Shown here: piece by piece, positions 7,334 through 12,442 of the stretch
Position numbering within the stretch: the stretch's first letter is position 1
How the letters are laid out: each line of letters starts with the position of its first letter
Assembly: GCA_021811025.1 (NCBI GenBank)
Contig: JAJZPX010000029.1
Location: 1 to 12,442 of the forward strand
From: Actinomycetes bacterium
GTDB lineage: Bacteria; Actinomycetota; Coriobacteriia; Anaerosomatales; JAJZPX01
Reading direction: 5' to 3'
DNA length: 12,442 nucleotides
The notes under the pieces: model-generated
Database searches by the model: none
What the model was told of the DNA's origin: nothing
Seen by the model: the letters and a program-made list of their open reading frames with translations, nothing else
Made by a program: the position numbers and the translations under genes

Positions 7334-8143
7334 GTGCCTCGTGGCCGCAGCGAGAGCGGATCGGTCGAGAAGCCCGCGCGGAAGCGCCGGCGGCTGCTGG
7401 CGGCCGCGGCGGTGCTCGCCGTCGTCGTGCTGCTCGTGCTGCCCGTCTTCTCGACGCTGCAGCCCGGCTACTACGGCCGCTACCCGGATCTGCGCGTGCG
7501 CATGGACCACTGGCGGACGTCGACCCACGCGAAGATGAGCTGCATCGACTGCCACGTCGATCCAGGCGCCGGATCGTTCCTGTCGTTCGCGGCGCGATCG
7601 GTCCCGGCGTTCTACTCCCAGCTGCTGTTCGGGCCGAAGGCGACCAACCTCCTCCAGGCGCCCGACCGGCAGGCGTGCCAGAAGTGCCACACCGCCTACC
7701 GGCAGGTCTCGCCGAACGGGGACTTGCTGATCCCGCACCGCGCGCACGTCGAGGTGCTGCACATCCAGTGCGTCTTCTGCCACAAGAGCCTCGTGCACTC
7801 GGCGAACACGCGAGGGTTCAACAGCCCCGAGATGGCTACGTGCCTGAAGTGCCACGACGGCGAGAAGGCCACCAACAAGTGCGACAAGTGCCACACGCGC
7901 AAGGCGGTGCCCGACAGCCACAAGCAGGCCGACTGGCTCCAGGTCCACGGCGCGAGGTCCAAGACGATCGACTGCGGCTCCTGCCATAACTGGACGCCGG
8001 ACTACTGCGGCGACTGCCACAAGAAGCGGCCGCCCACCCACGTCGGCAACTGGAAGGAGAACCACGCCGCCGAGGCCAGGCAGCGCGGCGACGGCTGTCT
8101 CGTATGCCACTCGATGGCGAAGTTCTGTAAGAACTGCCACTGA
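7334..8143 (+). CDS. Membrane-anchored nonahaem cytochrome c
   Basis: The 269-residue product has a basic N-terminus, one anchor span (about 21-42) and nine CXXCH motifs at 70, 115, 146, 170, 183, 214, 225, 255 and 265. The protein ends on the last haem histidine (CKNCH, 265-269), so there is no C-terminal tail. The architecture is the five-haem core (70-187) plus two W-x3-H modules (Trp201/His205 and Trp240/His244). The segment SPNGDLLIPHRAHV before the third haem supplies candidate distal histidines and recurs in the next protein. Haem positions match that neighbour almost one to one, marking a tandem duplication. The GTG at 7334 directly follows the previous TAG, with AAGGAG about 10 bases upstream inside the previous gene. 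No in-frame ATG lies before the anchor. It is an inferred electron relay facing outside the membrane. Confidence 0.92.
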   Translation: MPRGRSESGSVEKPARKRRRLLAAAAVLAVVVLLVLPVFSTLQPGYYGRYPDLRVRMDHWRTSTHAKMSCIDCHVDPGAGSFLSFAARSVPAFYSQLLFGPKATNLLQAPDRQACQKCHTAYRQVSPNGDLLIPHRAHVEVLHIQCVFCHKSLVHSANTRGFNSPEMATCLKCHDGEKATNKCDKCHTRKAVPDSHKQADWLQVHGARSKTIDCGSCHNWTPDYCGDCHKKRPPTHVGNWKENHAAEARQRGDGCLVCHSMAKFCKNCH

Positions 8144-8144
8144 C

Positions 8145-8159
8145 GCGCGTAGAGCGCGC
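8145..8159. other. Short GC hairpin between the two nonahaem genes
   Basis: GCGCG and CGCGC flank a 5-base loop (TAGAG) directly after the stop codon at 8143, within a 36-bp gap. There is no T tract, so it is not a standard terminator. It could stabilise or process the upstream message. The arms are short and GC-only, so chance is a serious alternative. Confidence 0.2.
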
Positions 8160-8179
8160 AGGACGAAGGACGACCGGAC

Positions 8180-9058
8180 TTGAGTGAAGAGGCGACACAG
8201 AGCAGCAGGGTGCGACGGGTGCTGTCGTGGCTGTACCGGCTGGGCGGCTCCGGCTGGAAGCGGCTGGCGGTGCGCGTCGGGATCCCGGCGGCGGCGTTCG
8301 CCGTCCTCGTCCTCGGGCCGGGATACATCGCGACGCAGCCGGGCTTCCTCGACCGCTACGCTCGTCTCGACGTGCAGTACCGCACCTGGTCGCAGTCGGT
8401 GCACGCGAAGGTGGCGTGCCAGAGCTGCCACGTGCCGCCGGGCGTGATCCCGCGGACGTCATACGACCTGAAGATGGTGGGCGAGTTCTACCTCTCGATG
8501 GTGGCCCCGGGACGGGAGCCCAAGCTGTTCGACAAGCCGACGAACGAGGCTTGCCGCAGCTGCCACCCGGACTGGCGCACGGTCTCGCCGAGCGGCGACC
8601 TCAACATCCCGCATCGGGCGCACGTGCAGGTGCTGAAGGTGAACTGCATCGACTGTCACCGCTATCTCGTCCACGAGAAGAGCCCCGAGGGAAATAACAA
8701 GCCGACGATGGCCGGTTGCCTGCGCTGCCACGACGGTCATACGGCGAAGAACGCGTGCGCGACGTGCCACACCGACAAGGTCGAGCCGCTGACCCATCGC
8801 GCCGCCGACTGGCTCGTCGTTCACTCGCAGAAGGCGAGCGCGGACTGCAACAAGTGCCACGCGTGGACCCGGCACTGGTGCGCCGACTGCCACGCCAAGC
8901 GCCCGCGGTCCCACGGGACCGACTGGCGCTCCCAGCACGGTGCGGCCGTGGCGAAGCATCGCAACTGCGAGGCGTGCCACACCTCGGACTTCTGCATCCG
9001 CTGTCACGGAGTGGTGCCGAGCCTGAACTTCGACCCCTCCCTGAAACTCGTGCAGTAG
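8180..9058 (+). CDS. Membrane-anchored nonahaem cytochrome c, tandem paralogue of the preceding gene
   Basis: The 292-residue product has an N-terminal span (about 31-50) and nine CXXCH motifs at 80, 125, 156, 180, 193, 223, 234, 263 and 272. The first five are each offset by exactly 10 residues from the 7334 protein and the last four by 7-9. It keeps SPSGDLNIPHRAHV before haem three and two W-x3-H modules (Trp211/His215, Trp249/His253). It differs in a longer cytoplasmic N-terminus and a 16-residue tail after the last haem. TTG at 8180 is chosen because GAAGGA (8165-8170) lies 9 bases upstream; GTG at 8210 is a weaker in-frame alternative and no ATG precedes the span. The 36-bp gap before it is the widest inside the locus. 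The role is probably as for its paralogue: an envelope electron relay. Confidence 0.91.
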   Translation: MSEEATQSSRVRRVLSWLYRLGGSGWKRLAVRVGIPAAAFAVLVLGPGYIATQPGFLDRYARLDVQYRTWSQSVHAKVACQSCHVPPGVIPRTSYDLKMVGEFYLSMVAPGREPKLFDKPTNEACRSCHPDWRTVSPSGDLNIPHRAHVQVLKVNCIDCHRYLVHEKSPEGNNKPTMAGCLRCHDGHTAKNACATCHTDKVEPLTHRAADWLVVHSQKASADCNKCHAWTRHWCADCHAKRPRSHGTDWRSQHGAAVAKHRNCEACHTSDFCIRCHGVVPSLNFDPSLKLVQ

Positions 9059-9068
9059 GTGACGGGCC

Positions 9069-10118
9069 GTGGACGCCTCGATAGTTCCGCTGCCGCTGCC
9101 TGACGAGGAGGAGCCGGCGCGTCTGGCCGAAGTGCGCAAGCTCCCGCCCCGTCCGCGCGCGCGGCGGCGCCTCGCGATCGCCGCCGCGATCGCCGTGGCC
9201 GTGGCGCTGCTGCTGCTCGGCGCCGACCGGCTGACGTCGTCGCCCGCGCTCTGCGCCGCGTGCCACGAGATGGCGCCGAGGGCCGCGGCCTGGAAGACGT
9301 CCCCGCACGTGCGCGTCGCGTGCGTGTCGTGCCACGTGTCCCCGCACCCGTGGTACGCGCTGCCGCAGGCGCTGTACGACCGCGGCCGTCTCCTCGGCCG
9401 GGACGTCGCCAAGCACTTCGCGGGCGGCTTCACCGTCCCCGTCGACTCGCGTCCCCCCGGGGTCGCGCCGATGCCGGACGCCGTCTGCCTGCAATGCCAC
9501 GACCCGAACCGCAAGCCCACGGCGGGCCTGGGCATCCTCATCGACCACCCGAAGCACGCGAAGCGCAACGGCTCGTGCGTCTCGTGCCACGTCACCGTCG
9601 CGCACCCGAGCCCGTCGCGCGGGACCGCGCTGTCCTTCATGGGGCAGTGCTTCACCTGCCACGGCTCGGGAAAGGGCGCCAAGGCTCCTGCGACGTGCAC
9701 GCTTTGCCACCCCTCCGACTTCCAGCTGCTTCCAGCGTCGCACAAGACCTCGCAGTGGAAGCGCGGGCACGGGAAGGTGGCGCTGACGGACCCGCGCCAG
9801 TGCGGCATGTGCCACGCGAAGACCTTCTGCGACGGCTGCCACGGCCTGCCGATGCCGCACCCGAAGGGGTGGGCGCACGCCTCGGGTCACCCGGCGTACG
9901 CCAAGCGCGACCGTCAGGTGTGCGTGCAGTGCCACGGAGGCCAGCCCGACATGTGCGCGATGTGCCATCACCAGGCGTACGACCCGTCGAAGGGCACGTG
10001 GGTGAAGCAGCACTTCCTCGAGGTGGAGAAGAGGGGCGCCGCGTCGTGCCTGGAGGAATGCCACTCGCCCGTCTTCTGCGCCGACTGCCACGTGAACGCC
10101 AGGCCGCCGTCGCAGTAG
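9069..10118 (+). CDS. NapC/NrfH-like membrane-anchored dodecahaem cytochrome c
   Basis: The 349-residue product has a charged N-terminus, one anchor span (about 35-52) and a NapC/NirT/NrfH-style head: CAACHEM (62-68), then SPHVRVACVSCHV (78-90). CXXCH motifs are at 62, 85, 140, 170, 194, 210, 245, 254, 285, 296 and 337, plus one CX3CH at 327-332, making twelve sites. Heads of this kind accept electrons from menaquinol in known NapC/NrfH proteins, so it may be a second quinone entry point besides the NrfD subunit (inference). Three two-haem modules follow the core, opened at Trp230/His234, Trp268 (variant spacing to His274) and Trp311/His315. It is the only one of the four large paralogues that keeps the first head haem. 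GTG 9069 has AGGTGA (9057-9062) 6 bases upstream, overlapping the preceding stop. Confidence 0.92.
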   Translation: MDASIVPLPLPDEEEPARLAEVRKLPPRPRARRRLAIAAAIAVAVALLLLGADRLTSSPALCAACHEMAPRAAAWKTSPHVRVACVSCHVSPHPWYALPQALYDRGRLLGRDVAKHFAGGFTVPVDSRPPGVAPMPDAVCLQCHDPNRKPTAGLGILIDHPKHAKRNGSCVSCHVTVAHPSPSRGTALSFMGQCFTCHGSGKGAKAPATCTLCHPSDFQLLPASHKTSQWKRGHGKVALTDPRQCGMCHAKTFCDGCHGLPMPHPKGWAHASGHPAYAKRDRQVCVQCHGGQPDMCAMCHHQAYDPSKGTWVKQHFLEVEKRGAASCLEECHSPVFCADCHVNARPPSQ

Positions 10119-10131
10119 CGCGCCGGCACCT

Positions 10132-10146
10132 CCCGCGGATTGCGGG
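10132..10146. other. Small hairpin after the last cytochrome gene
   Basis: CCCGC and GCGGG flank GGATT 13 bp after the dodecahaem stop codon, in the 87-bp gap before the LemA gene. No T run follows, so it is at most a weak or factor-assisted transcription end. It may mark the boundary between the cytochrome locus and the LemA/HtpX pair. The rest of this gap shows no convincing promoter. Confidence 0.25.
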
Positions 10147-10192
10147 GCGGCTCGCACGGGGAAGTGGTCTCGTGATGGTATGGCGCGCGATC

Positions 10193-10198
10193 GGGAGG
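10193..10198 (+). promoter_or_regulatory. Shine-Dalgarno site of the LemA gene
   Basis: GGGAGG lies 7 bases before ATG 10206 and only 4 before GTG 10203, so it favours the ATG as the start. Confidence 0.6.
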
Positions 10199-10205
10199 GG
10201 TCGTG

Positions 10206-10754
10206 ATGGTTGCGTTGTGGATCGTGCTGGCGATCGTGGTGCTGCTCGCGCTGGCGCTGATCGTCATGTACAACGGGCTGGTCAGGCGCAGGAATCGCGT
10301 GCAGGAGGCGCTGAGCGACATCGACGTCCAGCTCAAGCGCCGCTACGAGCTCGTGCCCAACCTCGTCGAGACCGTGAAGGGCTACGCCTCGCACGAGCGC
10401 GAGCTCTTCGAGAAGGTCACGGCCGAACGGGCCGGGCTCGTCACGGGTTCCGCCGCGGACAAGGTCAACGCGAGCAACCAGCTCACGGAGACGCTGAAGT
10501 CGCTGTTCGCCGTCGCCGAGAACTACCCGGACCTGAAGGCGAACCAGAACTTCCTCGCGCTACAGGCCGAGCTGACCGACACGCAGGACAAGATCATGGC
10601 CGCGCAGCGCTTCTACAACGCCAACGTGCGCGACTACAACATCGCCACCCAGGTGTTCCCGACGAACCTCATCGCACGGCCTTTGGGCTTCGAGCCGTTC
10701 GAGTTCATCGAGGCCGGGGGCGCGGAGGCGCAGCCCGTGCAGGTCAAGTTCTAG
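10206..10754 (+). CDS. lemA: LemA family protein
   Basis: The 182-residue product has the usual LemA length and form: an N-terminal span (about 3-21) followed by a helical bundle. The family stretch NRVQEALSDIDVQLKRRYELVPNLVETVKGYASHE (about 30-64) is present, as are the terminal FYNANVRDYNIATQVFPTNLIA region and a GFEPFEFIE end. LemA proteins are membrane-anchored and face outward by the usual model. Their biochemical role is poorly defined, but they are repeatedly found beside M48 metalloproteases, as here. The ATG at 10206 has a well-placed ribosome site; GTG at 10203 would add one residue. The next gene begins 2 bp after the stop, so the two are surely co-transcribed. Nothing ties this pair to the cytochromes beyond adjacency. 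Confidence 0.95.
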   Translation: MVALWIVLAIVVLLALALIVMYNGLVRRRNRVQEALSDIDVQLKRRYELVPNLVETVKGYASHERELFEKVTAERAGLVTGSAADKVNASNQLTETLKSLFAVAENYPDLKANQNFLALQAELTDTQDKIMAAQRFYNANVRDYNIATQVFPTNLIARPLGFEPFEFIEAGGAEAQPVQVKF

Positions 10755-10756
10755 CG

Positions 10757-11680
10757 ATGGCGACGATCTACACCGAGATATCCTCGAACAAGTGGCGCAC
10801 CGTCGTCGTGATGACGCTGTTCGTGGCGGTGGTGATCTCGCTCGGGTACGTCTTCGGCGTCGCGCTGGACCTGCCGTGGCTGCTGCCGCTGGCGATCGTG
10901 ATCGCGGCCGTCCAGGCTTTCAGCTCGTACTGGTGGAGCGACAAGTTGGCGCTCGCGGTGTCCGGGGCGCGGGAGGTCCACAAGGCGGACGCGCCCGAGC
11001 TGTACCGCCTCGTCGAGAACCTGACGATCGCGAGCGGGTTGCCGATGCCGCGGGTCTACGTGGTCGACGACTCCTCCCCGAACGCGTTCGCGACGGGGCG
11101 CGATCCCGGGCACTCCGCCGTCGCCGTCACGACCGGGCTGCTCGGCAAGCTCGACAAGCCCGAGCTCGAGGGAGTGCTCGCTCACGAGCTCTCGCACGTC
11201 GGCAACTACGACATCCTGCTCGGAAGCGTCGTGGTGGTGCTCGTCGGCTTCGTCGTGCTGATGTCCGACTTCTTCCTGCGCTACACGTTCTGGTTCGGCG
11301 GCGGCCGGCGGCGCGGGGGCGGCGAGGGCGAGGGCGGCCAGGCCGGCGCGATCCTGCTGCTCATCGGCATAGCCCTCGCCCTGCTCTCGCCGCTGTTCGC
11401 GCTGCTCATCCAGCTCGCGATCTCGCGCCGGCGCGAGCTCCTCGCCGACTCGAGCGGCGCGCTGCTCACCCGCAACCCTAACGGCCTCGCCGACGCGCTC
11501 GAGCGCATCACCGCAGACCCGCAGTCGATGCGGCGCATCAACAAGGCCACGTCGCACCTGTGGATCGCGAATCCGCTGCACGGCACGGACGGCCGGACGC
11601 GGGGATGGCTCGCGGGGCTGTTCGACACGCACCCGGACCCCGCGCTTCGCATCGCGCGTCTGCGCCGGATGGCGATGTAG
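10757..11680 (+). CDS. htpX: M48-family membrane zinc metalloprotease, HtpX-like
   Basis: The 307-residue product has two N-terminal spans (about 16-35 and 40-58), the zinc site HELSH (143-147) with His143, Glu144 and His147, two further spans (about 153-175 and 198-222) and the third ligand Glu227 in SRRRELLADSSGA. The closing FDTHPDPALRIARL (289-302) is a usual M48B end. HtpX degrades misfolded or damaged membrane proteins, with the active site on the cytoplasmic side. A Gly/Arg/Glu-rich loop (181-196) sits between spans 3 and 4; such variable loops are common. The start at 10757 follows the LemA stop by 2 bp. Its ribosome site is weak, which fits translational coupling. The very long open frame extending upstream from it is a high-GC shadow of the cytochrome and LemA genes. 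Confidence 0.95.
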   Translation: MATIYTEISSNKWRTVVVMTLFVAVVISLGYVFGVALDLPWLLPLAIVIAAVQAFSSYWWSDKLALAVSGAREVHKADAPELYRLVENLTIASGLPMPRVYVVDDSSPNAFATGRDPGHSAVAVTTGLLGKLDKPELEGVLAHELSHVGNYDILLGSVVVVLVGFVVLMSDFFLRYTFWFGGGRRRGGGEGEGGQAGAILLLIGIALALLSPLFALLIQLAISRRRELLADSSGALLTRNPNGLADALERITADPQSMRRINKATSHLWIANPLHGTDGRTRGWLAGLFDTHPDPALRIARLRRMAM

Positions 11681-11740
11681 CGCCGCGCCGTCGCGCCCCT
11701 TCTCGGAGTACAGTTGTCGCGACCGCACGACGAGCGGGCG

Positions 11741-11746
11741 AGGAGG
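11741..11746 (+). promoter_or_regulatory. Shine-Dalgarno site of the HIT-family gene
   Basis: A full AGGAGG lies 6 bases before ATG 11753. It decides the start against an upstream in-frame TTG at 11714. Confidence 0.75.
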
Positions 11747-11752
11747 ATCGCG

Positions 11753-12184
11753 ATGAGCGACGGCTGTGCGTTCTGCGACATCGGCGAGGGGACGGCGCCC
11801 GCCTTCATCGTCGCCGAGAACGATCTCGCGTTCGCCCTGCTCGACATCCAGCCGCTTGCCCGCGGGCACTGCCTCGTAGTCCCGCGGCGGCACGTGCCGT
11901 GGTGGGACGAGCTGGCCGAGGATGAGGCCGACGCGGTCTTCCGCCTCGCCAGGACGACGGCCGAGAAGATACGCCGCGCCTTCTCGCCCGACTGCGTCAC
12001 GATGTACGCGCGTGGGCGCCGCGTCCCGCACACGCACGTCTTCCTCGTGCCGACGTACTCGCGCGACCCGCTCGACCGGCTCTTCAACGCGCTCGAGGGG
12101 TTCCAGGAGCAGGCCGCGGAGCTCGCGGGGCTGCGGCAGGCGGACGAGATGAGGGCGGCGTTCGAGAGGCTGAAGGGGGCGTGA
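11753..12184 (+). CDS. HIT-family nucleotide hydrolase/transferase
   Basis: The 143-residue length is typical of small HIT proteins. The N-terminal CAFCDIGEG (5-13) gives the Cys5/Cys8 pair that binds zinc in many bacterial members. ALLDIQPLARGHCLVVPRRHVPWWDEL (28-54) is the standard HIT core and His47 is a further candidate zinc ligand. The histidine triad region reads PHTHVFLVP (92-100). His93 and His95 are present, and His95 would be the nucleophile by alignment, but the third triad position is Phe97 instead of His. HIT proteins hydrolyse or transfer nucleoside phosphates; the substrate cannot be told here. The N-x-G-x-x-x-G-Q stretch usual before the triad is replaced by YARGRRV. The gene lies 72 bp after htpX with its own strong ribosome site. 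It shares 4 bp (GTGA) with a possible GTG start of the next frame. Confidence 0.93.
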   Translation: MSDGCAFCDIGEGTAPAFIVAENDLAFALLDIQPLARGHCLVVPRRHVPWWDELAEDEADAVFRLARTTAEKIRRAFSPDCVTMYARGRRVPHTHVFLVPTYSRDPLDRLFNALEGFQEQAAELAGLRQADEMRAAFERLKGA

Positions 12185-12208
12185 GGCGCGCGTTGCGCTC
12201 CCCCGCGC

Positions 12209-12225
12209 GGGCCGCTTGGCAGCCC
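12209..12225. other. Small hairpin between the HIT gene and the lipoprotein frame
   Basis: GGGC-C-GC and GC-A-GCCC can pair around TTG with one C/A mismatch. There is no T tract. If it acts as a weak transcription end it would support ATG 12244 rather than GTG 12181 as the next start. Chance is likely in such GC-rich DNA. Confidence 0.2.
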
Positions 12226-12243
12226 GTGTGCTTCAGCCCGAGC

Positions 12244-12442
12244 ATGCGCTTCCGTCCCCGGCCACTCCTCGCGCTCTCGCTCGCGGCGCTGCTGCTCGCC
12301 GCAGGCTGCTCGCGGCTGCCGGTCTCCCTTCCGTTCACCGGCGTCATCGAGCCGGCGATCGTCCCGTCCCGGGCCGCGTCCGGCTCCCAGGAGGTCCGGC
12401 GCGAGTTCCCGTTCGAGGACGTCACCGTCAGGCTCGAGGTTC
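12244..12442 (+). CDS. Putative lipoprotein, 3' end cut by the window edge
   Basis: From ATG 12244 the frame stays open to the window end (66 codons). It begins with a basic n-region (MRFRPRP), a hydrophobic core (LLALSLAALLLAAG) and a lipobox LAAGC, with Cys23 as the expected lipidated residue. This indicates an exported, membrane-tethered protein. The rest (SRLPVSLPFTG onward) shows no family I recognise. The start is uncertain. GTG at 12181 is in frame and overlaps the HIT stop by GTGA, but it would give an n-region of about 28 residues, and neither start has a well-spaced ribosome site. I chose the ATG because it yields a normal lipoprotein signal. Function cannot be given from this fragment. 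Confidence 0.65.
   Translation, partial: MRFRPRPLLALSLAALLLAAGCSRLPVSLPFTGVIEPAIVPSRAASGSQEVRREFPFEDVTVRLEV

Noticed and set aside
7052..8431. 459-residue minus strand open frame opposite the nonahaem genes
   Set aside because: The CXXCH-rich + frames explain this DNA; the antisense product is low-complexity Ala/Arg/Val/His.
6305..10118. Many repeated short motifs that could suggest a repeat array or CRISPR
   Set aside because: The repeats are haem codons (TGC..TGCCAC) inside coding frames, with irregular spacing and no conserved DNA repeat unit, so this is protein-level repetition.
8601..10394. 597-residue minus strand open frame across three + strand genes
   Set aside because: It spans two cytochrome genes and the start of LemA, all with strong motifs on the + strand; its composition is that of an antisense artefact.
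9260..11680. 806-residue + strand open frame ending with HtpX
   Set aside because: Only the part from 10757 is HtpX-like. The upstream part reads the cytochrome and LemA genes out of frame and has no domain.
11709..11714. TACAGT as a -10 element for the HIT gene
   Set aside because: It matches a -10 pattern but has no plausible -35 partner in the GC-rich sequence upstream.
1..12442. tRNA, rRNA, insertion sequence or attachment site
   Set aside because: I saw no cloverleaf, rRNA-like stretch, transposase frame or long terminal repeat; nearly all of the window is accounted for by protein genes.

Overview
This is a high-GC window (visibly about two thirds G+C, with codon third positions mostly G or C). 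Its centre is a seven-gene electron-transfer locus on the + strand that contains five c-type multihaem cytochromes. The organism is probably an anaerobic, high-GC Gram-positive-type bacterium. A deep-branching actinobacterium such as an uncultured Coriobacteriia relative is my best guess, but this is inference from GC, GTG/TTG starts and gene style, with no marker gene to confirm it.

Layout. Positions 1-557 (-) hold the 5' part of an unrecognised multi-span membrane protein. Positions 719-3167 (-) hold a two-component pair: an OmpR-type response regulator followed by its sensor histidine kinase. A 176-bp divergent intergenic region separates them from the + strand cytochrome locus (3344-10118). 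That locus runs: tail-anchored four-haem-site cytochrome, Tat-exported four-cluster Fe-S protein, ten-span NrfD/PsrC-like quinone-interacting subunit, then four membrane-anchored cytochromes with 11, 9, 9 and 12 haem-type motifs. Positions 10206-11680 hold an adjacent LemA and HtpX (M48 protease) pair. Positions 11753-12184 hold a HIT-family hydrolase, and the window ends inside a putative lipoprotein gene.

How it may work. NrfD-like and Fe-S subunits next to periplasmic-type cytochromes are the hallmark of quinone-linked modules such as Hmc, Dsr(J)OP, Act and Nrf. Here no catalytic subunit is encoded (no molybdopterin oxidoreductase, no NrfA, no hydrogenase). Instead about 45 haem-attachment motifs follow: 40 CXXCH, 2 CX4CH and 3 CX3CH. 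The simplest reading is a menaquinol/menaquinone-coupled electron conduit across the cell envelope, possibly to extracellular acceptors. The direction of flow and the partner cannot be read from the sequence.

The most notable structure is in the four large cytochromes. They are paralogues built on one plan: an N-terminal membrane anchor, a five-haem core with conserved spacing, and then two or three copies of a two-haem module that begins W-x3-H. Only the last protein keeps the first haem of a NapC/NrfH-like head. All three CX3CH motifs fall at the first haem position of a W-x3-H module.
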